From a bacterium (GTDB lineage Bacteria > Desulfobacterota > DSWW01), in NCBI GenBank assembly GCA_028277985.1, contig JANQFG010000015.1, positions 31,346 through 95,345 on the forward strand: a stretch of 64,000 nt of DNA, given 5' to 3'. A program made the translations under genes and the position numbers. Positions 24,672 through 32,489 of the stretch are shown here, piece after piece (the stretch's first letter is position 1; each line of letters starts with the position of its first letter). Under the pieces are notes generated by a model that made no database searches, was not told the DNA's origin, and saw only the letters and a program-made list of their open reading frames with translations.

Positions 24672-25658
24672 TTACTGCGGAAGGCTTTCGAGCAGGCGAT
24701 CCAGCTCCCGTTTCTTCTCTACGTAGGTCCTTTCCGCGATCATTCCATCACGGCGGAGTTCCTCCAGGAACTGGAGTCGCTCCTCGACCTCTGCCCTGGT
24801 TGGTGTCTCCGGATCGGGTAGCGTGAAGCCGGCACCCACCGCGGAGTCGAGATCGTCCGACAGGTCCGGCATCGTCCTCTTGATGATCGCCTCGTCTTCG
24901 ATGCCCCATGGCCAGGAAAGATCCAGCCGGATCCAGTTGGTGTAGGTACTCGAACCGAGGACGCCCGAGCCCGCCCTTTCCACAAGAGACTGCCCGTCGC
25001 CTGCGACAAGGGTCCAGCTCGTTCGCATGGGCGATTCCGTGGGATCGGCCCTGTTCGGCTCGTAGTCGGACTCTTCTGCGCCGCCATCCTCTTCGAATGC
25101 AAGATTCCGGAAGGCGATGTTCAATCTGCCCTCCTTCCGAAACATGATCCCGTCGGTCAGGAATGTGCGTCGAAAGACTTTCAAGGAACTCTGGGTGTGC
25201 ACAAACGAGAAGTCCACGGCCTGGTCAACGCCGGCTCTCGCAAAAGCGCCCTGGATGTGCTTGAGGAGGGCTCGCCTCTGAAAGGCAGGGAAAGCCTCTT
25301 TCGATTTCCCGCCTCCGAGGACCACCTTCCCCTTCTTGTACAGGACCGATTCCAGCATGTCATCCAAAACCTCCGCGTGAACGTTCCACGGATGATCGTA
25401 GCTTCGCGGCTCGGTCTCACCCGACTTGTCCTGTCTCTCGGCAAGTCGGATGTGCATCTTGTCATCTCGATAGATCTCCTCGTACTGGACCCTGGCTCGA
25501 GAGCAGCCGATCCCCATCACAAGGAGACACAGGAACGTCGGAAGGAGGATCTTCCGAGCCCGCAAAGGGCTCCCCGGCCTCTCCTTTATGGACAGAACCC
25601 CGGCCGCGGCCGGACGGTTCAAACGGCAGATATCCGGATGTCGATTCGATTTGTACAT
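24672..25658 (-). CDS. Probable lipoprotein with C-terminal SHOCT-like domain
   Basis: About 328 residues from ATG 25658, which follows AGAAGGGGAG; an ATG at 25685 is also in frame. A hydrophobic stretch, ILLPTFLCLLVMGIGCSRA, ends in a lipobox-like Cys, but it is preceded by about 35 residues, so the signal is either long or the start lies further in. The middle is not recognised (KKGKVVLGGGKSKEAFP..., then FAFARAGVDQAVDFSFV-like beta-rich parts). The last 35 residues, LQFLEELRRDGMIAERTYVEKKRELDRLLESLPQ, match the short oligomerisation (SHOCT) motif. It stands alone. Function unknown. Confidence 0.65.
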   Translation of the reverse strand: MYKSNRHPDICRLNRPAAAGVLSIKERPGSPLRARKILLPTFLCLLVMGIGCSRARVQYEEIYRDDKMHIRLAERQDKSGETEPRSYDHPWNVHAEVLDDMLESVLYKKGKVVLGGGKSKEAFPAFQRRALLKHIQGAFARAGVDQAVDFSFVHTQSSLKVFRRTFLTDGIMFRKEGRLNIAFRNLAFEEDGGAEESDYEPNRADPTESPMRTSWTLVAGDGQSLVERAGSGVLGSSTYTNWIRLDLSWPWGIEDEAIIKRTMPDLSDDLDSAVGAGFTLPDPETPTRAEVEERLQFLEELRRDGMIAERTYVEKKRELDRLLESLPQ

Positions 25659-25737
25659 CCCCTCTCCCCTTCTGGGCATTTGCATCCGTCCCTATCGAGC
25701 CGAATGTACCACGGTCTCAACCGGCAATCAAACCGTG

Positions 25738-25870
25738 GAGCCCCAATGGTTGCGCCCCAACCATTGGGGCGAAATCACGCCGAAGCCACTGACGCAAGAT
25801 ATAAGAATCCATGCGTGTCACGGCCAAAGCGGTCGTCCCCCGCGAAGGCGGATGGAGCCCCAATGGTTGC
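25738..25870. repeat. Two copies of a GAGCCCCAATGGTTGC repeat, one in a hairpin
   Basis: The 16-base word occurs at 25738-25753 and 25855-25870, about 100 bases apart in the same orientation. At the first copy, GCCCCAATGGTTG (25740-25752) pairs perfectly with CAACCATTGGGGC (25758-25770) around a 5-base loop. Just before the second copy lies CCCCCGCGAAGGCGG, close to a dispersed hairpin also present near 55974. The stretch 25659-25936 holds no other gene. It looks like a small dispersed non-coding repeat. Confidence 0.65.
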
Positions 25871-25936
25871 CTTGCAATCTTGCCCTGGACTCTCTACAAT
25901 TTTCGGCCAGGAAACCTTACGAAAGCATTCTTCGCA

Positions 25937-26326
25937 ATGGGAAAACGAATCCGGCGGACCGATTCAACGAGCCCGACCAAAAAGAGCCGAAAAAGGGCCG
26001 GCTCTCCGCCCTCATCTGACCGGTGGGAAAGCAGAATCCTGCTCTATCTGGAAGCCGAGGACCCGAAGCTTCTGGACAAGGAAACACAGAAGGTCTATCG
26101 CAAGATCGATGGAACCGGCGCGAAGGTCCAAGGGCCGATGCCCTTACCTGTCCAACGGCTGCCCGAGAGTCAGGCCTTCCCCGACAAGGATCGGATCCAC
26201 CGCCGACTTTTCCGTATCCTCTTCCCCACGGAGAAGACGGTTTCGTTGCTCGAGAAGCTCGCCCTGTCCGGATCCGTACAGACGTCCATCTCTGTGGAAG
26301 AAATCCCGCCGGTGGAAACGCCGTAG
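25937..26326 (+). CDS. Divergent ribosomal protein S10 (uS10/NusE) paralogue
   Basis: From ATG 25937 a 129-residue protein; the frame is open further upstream but through repeat sequence. After a 32-residue basic Ser/Lys/Arg-rich extension, the uS10 core is clear: SRILLYLEAEDPKLLDKETQKV aligns with the family's [20 protein letters not shown], then GTGAKVQGPMPLP with GAQVRGPIPLP, and FRILFPTEKTVSLLEKLALSGSVQTSIS with the end of S10. The loop that normally reaches into the ribosome (ERFTVLxSPHVNKDARDQ) is shorter and changed. It is not in a ribosomal operon; fabH-like gene follows by 36 bases. Possible roles are an alternative NusE or ribosome modifier. That is inferred. Confidence 0.75.
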   Translation: MGKRIRRTDSTSPTKKSRKRAGSPPSSDRWESRILLYLEAEDPKLLDKETQKVYRKIDGTGAKVQGPMPLPVQRLPESQAFPDKDRIHRRLFRILFPTEKTVSLLEKLALSGSVQTSISVEEIPPVETP

Positions 26327-26362
26327 CGGGCACCAGGAAGAGACAATGGAGGAAAGCATACG

Positions 26363-27358
26363 ATGACAAGGTCCAGGATTCTCGGGATAGGGCGATTCCT
26401 CCCGGAACGCCGTGTGACGAACTTCGATCTCGAGAAATTGTTCGAAACAAGTGACGAGTGGATCCAGCAACGGTCAGGAATCGTCGAGAGGCGCTACGCC
26501 GACGAGGGGGTCTACTGCTCAGACCTCGCTCTCGAGGCAACCCAGAGGGCCCTCGAGAACGCGAAGATGAAGGCGGAAGAGCTGGACTTCATCATCCTCG
26601 CCACGTTGAGCCCGGACCACCACTTCCCGGGAACGGCCTGCTATCTCCAGGCGAAACTCGGTGTGCCGGAAGTGGGTTGCCTCGACGTGCGAAACCAGTG
26701 CAGCGGATTCGTGTACAGCCTCTCCGTAGCAGACGCCTTTGTCCGAATCGGGATGCATAAAAGGATCCTCGTGGTCGGCTCTGAAGTCCATTCCAGTGCC
26801 CTCAGCTACACGAAAGAAGGAAGGGACGTGACCGTTCTCTTCGGGGACGGCGCGGGCGCAGTGATCGTGGGGCCATCGGACGACCCGGAGCGGGGCATAC
26901 TCTCTTCTCACCTTCACGCGGACGGACGATACGCGGACGCCCTGAAGCTCGAAGTCTGGGACATCAGCAAGAAGCCTTACATCACGCCGGAGACGATCGA
27001 GGAAGGCCACATATGGCCGAAGATGCGAGGCAGAGAGGTCTTCCGGATGGCGGTCACGAAGATGCCCGAGGTGGTCGAAGAGGCCCTGGCCTTCAACGGA
27101 CTCTCTCTCGACCAGATCAAACTCTTCATCCCGCACCAGGCGAACCTCCGCATCAACCAGTTCAGCGCAGCGAAGTTGGAGGTGCCGGAAGAGAAGTTCT
27201 TCAGCAACATAAACAAGTACGGAAACACCACGGCCGGATCGATTCCGATCGCCATGGGGGAGGCCCTCGAACAAGGCGCCTTTGGTGAGGGGGACTACAT
27301 CGTTCTGGTCGCTTTTGGCGCCGGCTTCACCTGGGGGGCGACGGTCATTCGCTGGTGA
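26363..27358 (+). CDS. 3-oxoacyl-ACP synthase III (FabH)-family ketosynthase
   Basis: A 331-residue thiolase-fold enzyme with the FabH triad: Cys113 in DVRNQCSGFVYSL, His258 in FIPHQANLRINQF and Asn288 in INKYGNTTAGSIP. The N-terminus RILGIGRFLPERRVTNFDLEKLFETSDEWIQQRSGI is typical. FabH condenses an acyl-CoA primer with malonyl-ACP to start fatty acid synthesis. Relatives make branched primers, beta-ketones or other products. It is isolated from fab genes and probably co-transcribed with the S10-like gene 36 bases upstream. The gene converges on the response regulator. Substrate unknown. Confidence 0.9.
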   Translation: MTRSRILGIGRFLPERRVTNFDLEKLFETSDEWIQQRSGIVERRYADEGVYCSDLALEATQRALENAKMKAEELDFIILATLSPDHHFPGTACYLQAKLGVPEVGCLDVRNQCSGFVYSLSVADAFVRIGMHKRILVVGSEVHSSALSYTKEGRDVTVLFGDGAGAVIVGPSDDPERGILSSHLHADGRYADALKLEVWDISKKPYITPETIEEGHIWPKMRGREVFRMAVTKMPEVVEEALAFNGLSLDQIKLFIPHQANLRINQFSAAKLEVPEEKFFSNINKYGNTTAGSIPIAMGEALEQGAFGEGDYIVLVAFGAGFTWGATVIRW

Positions 27359-27539
27359 TTGTTCGATCCCTGTTCCGTGTTGGAGTCCTTGCGCACCGTG
27401 GTCGTCCTCGTCCTTCTTCCTCGTCCTCGAGCGTACGCAGCGCCTTCTTCAGGCAAACGAGTTCATCCATCCTGTCTCGCCGGTAGGGATAAGGGGCACG
27501 TTCCTCCGTATCGAGGGGGAGGACGAGGACGATCGAGGA
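27359..27539. repeat. Convergent intergenic gap with GTCCTC/GAGGAC inverted repeats
   Basis: The 181 bases between two convergent genes contain TCGTCCTCGTCCT at 27402-27414 and its exact reverse complement at 27520-27532, plus a second short CTCGTCCTCGA at about 27420. A related GTCGTCGTCCTCGTCCTCGA run is at about 36349. The segment at 27365-27380 (ATCCCTGTTCCGTGT) also occurs in the inverted repeat at 38604-38618. No gene or convincing terminator is visible here. It is dispersed intergenic repeat sequence. Confidence 0.5.
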
Positions 27540-28919
27540 TCACGCGTTAGTCGACGTCTCGATCTTCAGCTTCTTGAGCTTGTAGCAAAGGACCCGGGGA
27601 CTGATCCCCAGTTGTTCGGCCGCATCCTTCTGGACCCAGTTGTTCTCCTGCAGCGCCGTCAGGATCAGCTCTCTCTCCTGCCGTTCGAGATATTCCGGCA
27701 ACGAGAGTTGAGCCGGCTTGAGCCCGGACAGCCCGGGCAACAGGCCCTGGTGGGCTTCCTCCTGCGAGAACCCGGCCCATTCGAGATCTTCCAGCGTCAG
27801 CGACCCCCCCTGTGAGAGAACCACGGCCGCTTCGATGATGTTCTTCAACTCGCGAACGTTGCCGATCCAATCCGACTCTGTGAGGGCTTCGATCACGCCT
27901 TCTCCCCAGGTCAAGGGATCCTTCCTCATCTTGTGGGCAAAGGTCTGGAGGAAGTAGTCGGCCAGCAGAGGAATGTCTTCCTTCCTCTCCCTCAGGGGCG
28001 GAAGATCGATCTTCAGCACCGCGAGCCGGTAGTAGAGATCCAGACGGAACTCGCCTTTCTGGACCTGCTCTTTCAAGTCCAGATTCGTGGCACCCACGAC
28101 CCGGACATCGACCTTCTTCATGACACTGTCCCCGACCCGCTTGATCTGTCCCGACTGCAGTACCCGCAACAGTCTGGTCTGCAGGTCCAGAGGGAGGCTG
28201 CTGATCTCATCGAGGAAGAGCGTCCCCTCGTGGGCCATTTCAAAGAGACCCATCCGGGTTTCCGTGGCGTTCGTGAAAGAACCTTTCGTATGACCGAACA
28301 GCTCGCTCTCGATCAGGGAGCCGGGCGTTGCCCCGCAATCCATGACCACGAAACGCCTGTCTCTTCGCCTTCCGTTGTAGTGAATCATCTGGGCGACCAG
28401 TTCCTTGCCTGTTCCGCTCTCACCCTGGATGAGGACGGTGGAGTCGCTCTCGATGATTCTCTCCAGCAGCGGGTAGAGGGCCTTCATGTTCGGGCTGACC
28501 CCGTACACACCCGGGAAGTATTTCCCGATCTGGCCGGCGGCCGGCTCCTGCCTTCGGCCCCTCTCCGCCAGGGCATCCTCGATCTCCGTGAGGAGGTGCT
28601 TGCCCTCGAAGGGCTTTGTCAGGTAATGGAAGGCTCCGAGTTTCATGGCGTCCACGGCGCTCTGAATCGTGCCGTACGCCGTGAGCATGATCACGGGCAC
28701 ATCCCACCTGAGCCTCTGGACACGCTGCAGGAATTCCATTCCATCCATGTGAGGCATCCGAATGTCGCTCACGATCACGTCGAACTCCTTCTCCTTCACG
28801 CACTCCAGCGCATCGCGCGGATCGGACTGGATCTCCACGTAGTAATCGTTCGCCTCGAGCCGGGTACGGATGACCTCCAGGATGTTCGTGTCGTCGTCGA
28901 CGACCAGTATGTTCGCCAT
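27540..28919 (-). CDS. NtrC-family response regulator (GlrR-like) with a GSFTNA loop
   Basis: A 459-residue regulator in three parts: a receiver (1-120, phospho-Asp52 in VSDIRMP, Thr80 and Lys102), a sigma-54 AAA+ domain (about 140-370, Walker A GESGTGKE at 166-173, Walker B GTLFLDEI, arginine finger region GEFRLDLYYRL), and a Fis-type helix-turn-helix (ILTALQENNWVQKDAAEQLGISPRVLCYKLKKL, about 420-455). The sigma-54-contacting GAFTGA loop reads GSFTNA (213-218). It is the last gene of a kinase-lipoprotein-regulator operon and probably controls the divergent sigma-54 promoter near 31650. The altered loop raises doubt about normal sigma-54 activation. Confidence 0.9.
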   Translation of the reverse strand: MANILVVDDDTNILEVIRTRLEANDYYVEIQSDPRDALECVKEKEFDVIVSDIRMPHMDGMEFLQRVQRLRWDVPVIMLTAYGTIQSAVDAMKLGAFHYLTKPFEGKHLLTEIEDALAERGRRQEPAAGQIGKYFPGVYGVSPNMKALYPLLERIIESDSTVLIQGESGTGKELVAQMIHYNGRRRDRRFVVMDCGATPGSLIESELFGHTKGSFTNATETRMGLFEMAHEGTLFLDEISSLPLDLQTRLLRVLQSGQIKRVGDSVMKKVDVRVVGATNLDLKEQVQKGEFRLDLYYRLAVLKIDLPPLRERKEDIPLLADYFLQTFAHKMRKDPLTWGEGVIEALTESDWIGNVRELKNIIEAAVVLSQGGSLTLEDLEWAGFSQEEAHQGLLPGLSGLKPAQLSLPEYLERQERELILTALQENNWVQKDAAEQLGISPRVLCYKLKKLKIETSTNA

Positions 28920-28960
28920 GGCGTTTCACCTCTGTTCGCGGCGCTCTCCCGGGGCTTCCC

Positions 28961-29572
28961 CTACTCCCCGTCGAGAAGATGTCTCTTCTGTTCCGTCTCC
29001 CGATGAATTTCTTCCAGTTTCTCGATCTTGTACTGGAGGGTCTGGATAACCTTTTCCTGTTCGCTCACCTGCAGGGTCAGATCCTTGATCCGCTTTTGCT
29101 CCTTCTGTGCCCGCCGGATGTGACTGGTAAGGATCTGGACGATTCTCTCCGCGTTCTCCCGATAGGGTCCGCCCGGGTTCTGGTCCGCATACGCCTGGAA
29201 GTAATCCCTGCATTTGCGCATCCTTCCGAGATTCTCCATGTCCAGGAGCTTGATCACACCGAGGGCAAACGCGATTTCCGGTGCTACCTCCTGGTTGTCT
29301 TCGCGCTCTGCGATCCCGGACAAGGTTTCGCGGGCACCCTCGAAATCTCCGTTCTCGAGCTTCGTCATGGCGAAACGGAACTCCGCCTCACGAAAGGATA
29401 CGGCTTCCTGGTCGTTCCGCGTCTCGAGATCCGGCTCTTCGACCCGGACCTCTTCGAACGGCCCCAGGCAGGAAACCGCCAGGAGGAGTATCCAGCCCGA
29501 CAGGGCAAAGCCGATTCGCCTCCAAGCGGCAAGAACTCTCCTGCCTCCGAACGTCTCTCTTCTCTTGTCCAA
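28961..29572 (-). CDS. QseG-like lipoprotein of the two-component operon
   Basis: A 203-residue protein with an N-terminal signal (FALSGWILLLAVSC, lipobox Cys at about 35). A TPR-like helical part with FREAEFRFAMTKLENGDFEGARETLSGIA at about 60-90 follows, and the last 60 residues are a charged coiled coil (RIKDLTLQVSEQEKVIQTLQYKIEKLEEIHRETEQ). It lies between the kinase gene (9 bases) and regulator gene (41 bases), the position of qseG/yfhG in the enterobacterial glrK-qseG-glrR operon, where the lipoprotein interacts with the kinase. The family match is by position and architecture, not by strong sequence identity. Confidence 0.7.
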   Translation of the reverse strand: MDKRRETFGGRRVLAAWRRIGFALSGWILLLAVSCLGPFEEVRVEEPDLETRNDQEAVSFREAEFRFAMTKLENGDFEGARETLSGIAEREDNQEVAPEIAFALGVIKLLDMENLGRMRKCRDYFQAYADQNPGGPYRENAERIVQILTSHIRRAQKEQKRIKDLTLQVSEQEKVIQTLQYKIEKLEEIHRETEQKRHLLDGE

Positions 29573-29581
29573 AGCAACCCC

Positions 29582-31144
29582 CTAGGGATTCTGTAGTTGA
29601 AGTCTGCCACCACTCACTTCGTCGCGTGCGCTCTTCTCCTTCGTCACCTCCAACTGGGGGAGCACGAAGACAAAGGCGGCTCCTCCTGTAGAAGAGTCCT
29701 CCACCCAAATGCATCCTCCATGGGCCTCGACGATGTGCCTCGCAATCGTCAGCCCCAGCCCGCTCCCCTGGTTGGAACTCTTCTTGATCTGATAGAACTT
29801 GTCAAACACCCGGTTCCATTCTTCTTTAGGAATGCCCTCTCCCGTGTCGAAGATCCCGATCTTGAGCCACTGTTTCGATGCTTCGACCTTCAGCCCCTCC
29901 CTGACCCGGTCCGGAAGCGATTTGGCCGGGGTGCTCTCGACACTGAACGTCACTTCTCCTCCCTGGGGAGTGTGGAAGATCGCGTTGCTCAGCAGGTTGG
30001 TCAGAACCTGCTCGAGGCGCTCTGCATCCGCAATAACAGGCGGCAGAGGGTCGGGCGTGTAGGAGGCCGAGAGGCGGACCTGCTTCTTGTCGGCAAGAAG
30101 ACGAAAGGTGTCGAGCTTTCTCTGCAGGAGGCTCTGCATGTCGAACCGGGTAGTGTACAGTGGTGTCAGCCCCCCTTCCATGGTCGTCAGGTTCAGGATG
30201 TCCTCCACGAAGCCGGTCAGCTTCTCGATGCCGGCCGCATTGATGAGGAGGAGCCTTTTTTGTTTCGGGCTGATCGGCCCGACCGCCCCTTCCAGCATGA
30301 GGCCCACCGCCTCCTTCATGGAGGTCAGGGGTGTCTTGAGCTCATGGGAAACAAGGGCCATGAAATCCGCCTTCATATCATCCAGCTTCTTCAGTTGATA
30401 CGCCATCTCGTTGAACGAATCGGCGAGGTCCCCGAGCTCGCCCTTGGTGGCGAGATCCACCCGGTGCATGAATTTTCCTTCCGCGATCTCGTGCGTCCCC
30501 TTCCGCAACAGATCGATGGGCCGGGTGATCGATCGGATCAGCAGGAAGGAGAGCAGGGTTGCGGCCATCAGAGAGATGACCGCCCCGAGGAACACGAGCT
30601 GAAAAGCCCTGTGCTCCAGCAGATTCATCTGGGTAATGCGCAGGTCCATACGCTCCTGGTTGAGCTCGAGAAGATGGCCGAGCAAATGGCGGACCTCCTC
30701 CAGCGGCAGATCCGACACACTCTCGATGGCCGACGGTTCCTCCCCGGCTACAAAAGGGTCCCTCTGTAAATAGTCTTCAAACTTCTCTCTGAGTTCCATG
30801 AAGGTGGGCACTTCCTCCTCGGACAAGCCGAGCTCTTCGAGCCGGGACAGCTGTTTGCGGAAGGATCGGGAATCCTCACGAAACATGCGCCCGTATTCCG
30901 GTTTTTCGAGGAGGAAATACTTTTTTCGGTTCCGGTCCATGGAGACCAGCAGATCGACCAGGGTACGTTCCGTCTCCCGCGCCTTGAAATCCTTCTCCAC
31001 GATCAGGGCAAAGAGGCGCTTCGAGTACCAGCTCACCCCAAATGTGAACGCGAGGCTTGTCACGACGAGAAATACCAGCAACCCGGCGAACAGATACACC
31101 CGGAAACGGTATCCGCTATTCTTGAGCCTATGCCAGATCTTCAT
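29582..31144 (-). CDS. Membrane sensor histidine kinase (GlrK-like)
   Basis: A 520-residue kinase: membrane helix 1 at about 18-40, a periplasmic helical sensor of about 140 residues, helix 2 at about 182-204, HAMP (IRSITRPIDLLRKGTHEIAEGKFMHRV, about 203-255), then the dimerisation box FMALVSHELKTPLTSM with His267. The ATP domain has LTNLLSNAIFHTP (N box), GIFDTGEGIP (G1), and GSGLGLTIARHIVEAHGG (G2). The periplasmic part is helical, as in GlrK/QseE. It heads the operon of a lipoprotein and an NtrC-type regulator. What it senses is not visible; adjacency to a TRAP transporter suggests an organic acid or envelope signal. Confidence 0.9.
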   Translation of the reverse strand: MKIWHRLKNSGYRFRVYLFAGLLVFLVVTSLAFTFGVSWYSKRLFALIVEKDFKARETERTLVDLLVSMDRNRKKYFLLEKPEYGRMFREDSRSFRKQLSRLEELGLSEEEVPTFMELREKFEDYLQRDPFVAGEEPSAIESVSDLPLEEVRHLLGHLLELNQERMDLRITQMNLLEHRAFQLVFLGAVISLMAATLLSFLLIRSITRPIDLLRKGTHEIAEGKFMHRVDLATKGELGDLADSFNEMAYQLKKLDDMKADFMALVSHELKTPLTSMKEAVGLMLEGAVGPISPKQKRLLLINAAGIEKLTGFVEDILNLTTMEGGLTPLYTTRFDMQSLLQRKLDTFRLLADKKQVRLSASYTPDPLPPVIADAERLEQVLTNLLSNAIFHTPQGGEVTFSVESTPAKSLPDRVREGLKVEASKQWLKIGIFDTGEGIPKEEWNRVFDKFYQIKKSSNQGSGLGLTIARHIVEAHGGCIWVEDSSTGGAAFVFVLPQLEVTKEKSARDEVSGGRLQLQNP

Positions 31145-31412
31145 TCCATTCTTGCTTTCTCTAGGGGCTTCTCATAGACCCTTGCCGGGATCTTACCCCC
31201 CACCGATTGCCCACCTGGGTGAATCGCGTGCGACTGCGGCCCGAGAGGGGATGCAGCCCTAGGGGAAAAAGTCCATGATCCTTGCGGATGGGGGGCATGC
31301 ATGTGCTCCCTGGGGACCAGGGGAACCTGCACAGGGCTATTGAGAAACATGCCGATGCTGGACGTGGCACCTGGAGTCAGTTATTTGCTGCCGCAACGGC
31401 CGGGGATATCTA

Positions 31413-31440
31413 TTGACTTTTTTGTCTCTATGAATAGAAT
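31413..31440 (+). promoter_or_regulatory. Candidate sigma-70 promoter (TTGACT-16-TAGAAT)
   Basis: TTGACT (31413-31418) and TAGAAT (31435-31440) are 16 bases apart. The site is 270 bases upstream of the first gene, so it would give a long leader or a small RNA. It may be a chance match. Confidence 0.3.
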
Positions 31441-31645
31441 TGGACTCTTTTGCCGATTCAGGCACTCATTATGCCAAAGTCAAGGGGAGAAGACAATCCT
31501 GTCGCCTGCACAGGGGGTCCGGATACTTTTTTCGTAACAGAGTGTCATTCTTCGAACACCCGGTCAAGGCTGCGGCAGGCCAAGAAATAGCGTAACCATT
31601 TGAAATTGATCTGTTTTTCTCCAAGACCGTCGTTTCATCTTTTTC

Positions 31646-31660
31646 TGGCGCAAAATTTGC
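31646..31660 (+). promoter_or_regulatory. Sigma-54 promoter of the TRAP operon
   Basis: TGGCGCAAAATTTGC fits the -24/-12 consensus TGGCAC-N5-TTGC, with 10 bases between the invariant GG and GC and one mismatch in the -24 box. Transcription would start near 31672, about 41 bases before the first start codon of the operon. The divergent operon encodes an NtrC-type sigma-54 regulator, which makes the assignment more likely. Confidence 0.75.
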
Positions 31661-31712
31661 TTCGTTTTCCGGGTCTGAGCAAAGCTGTGGAAATCACAAT
31701 CGGGGTGACTCC

Positions 31713-32297
31713 ATGCTTCTGAAGACGGAAGAACAGAAAAACAGGCGCTGGAAACACCTCCGGCCGGTTCCGATCGGCCGGGCGGCTCTTCTCCTCTGCC
31801 TCATGATCCTCGCTCCCGGCACCGCTACCGCCTACGAGATGATCGAGACGTCCGATTTCGAGTCTCTGTACGATCCCGGCGTTCCGGCCTCGGTCTCGGT
31901 GGAGTGGTCTTACCCTACCGGGTTCTCTCTGGGCATCCACAGTGGCTACAAACTACGTTTCGGTGACGAAGCCCCGGTGGCAAGCGAGACGCGCAGCATG
32001 AACACCTTCCCTTTGTCCTTCTCGGTGAAGTACAACATCTATGAGACCCACAGGCTTTCCCAGTCCGTCGGGGTGGGCCTGGGGCCCTACTTCATGCACG
32101 AAGGGGAAATGCCGATTCAACTCAAGGATGTCGAGGTGACCGGCAGTTCGACCTGCAACACGGAGTGGATCTCTCACCTGTCTCGGGACGTCTACCTCAA
32201 TGTGAAGATGATCTACACCCACGCCTTCCAAACCGTGGTCAATGAAATCCCTCTCTGGGACTTCACGACCTGGCTCGGCCTGAACTTCAAATGGTAG
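31713..32297 (+). CDS. Exported outer-membrane beta-barrel-like protein
   Basis: A 194-residue protein with a signal peptide (PIGRAALLLCLMILAPGTATA, cleavage near residue 40). The mature part alternates polar and aromatic residues (VEWSYPTGFSLGIHSGYKLRFG, FSVKYNIYETHRLSQSVGVGLGPYF, VYLNVKMIYTHAFQTV) and ends with an aromatic residue (LGLNFKW), as in 8-stranded outer-membrane barrels of the OmpW or OmpA type. The sigma-54 promoter sits just upstream, and a TRAP lipoprotein follows by 192 bases. It may let the TRAP substrate pass the outer membrane. Family not identified. Confidence 0.65.
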   Translation: MLLKTEEQKNRRWKHLRPVPIGRAALLLCLMILAPGTATAYEMIETSDFESLYDPGVPASVSVEWSYPTGFSLGIHSGYKLRFGDEAPVASETRSMNTFPLSFSVKYNIYETHRLSQSVGVGLGPYFMHEGEMPIQLKDVEVTGSSTCNTEWISHLSRDVYLNVKMIYTHAFQTVVNEIPLWDFTTWLGLNFKW

Positions 32298-32489
32298 ACC
32301 GGGCGTTCCGGCTCCTTGAATCCCACAGCCTCCCCGCGTAATCTCACCCTCATGATGAGGCATCGCGGCACGCGGAAGATTTCCAAGACAGCCACTAACC
32401 GAGTCTTCGCTGTTTTGACTTCCCGCCGGGATTCTGCTATCAGGGTCGGTTTAGACATTAACTCATTGGAATCTAAGCGCTTTCTTGAT

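Larger units (their letters stand above)
31145..31712. promoter_or_regulatory. Divergent regulatory region between the two-component and TRAP operons
   Basis: This 568-base gap holds two promoter candidates given separately, a short dyad CCCTGGGGACCAGGG (31308-31322), and two copies of CCTGCACAGGG at 31326-31336 and 31505-31515. The copies are 179 bases apart and lie 145 and 320 bases upstream of the sigma-54 promoter, a reasonable range for activator sites. No gene is visible on either strand, and no good promoter is seen for the kinase operon. Confidence 0.5.

Noticed and set aside
31413..31440. Treating TTGACT-16-TAGAAT as the main promoter of the TRAP operon
   Set aside because: It is 270 bases upstream of the first gene, while a better placed sigma-54 promoter lies about 40-65 bases upstream; kept only as a weak candidate.
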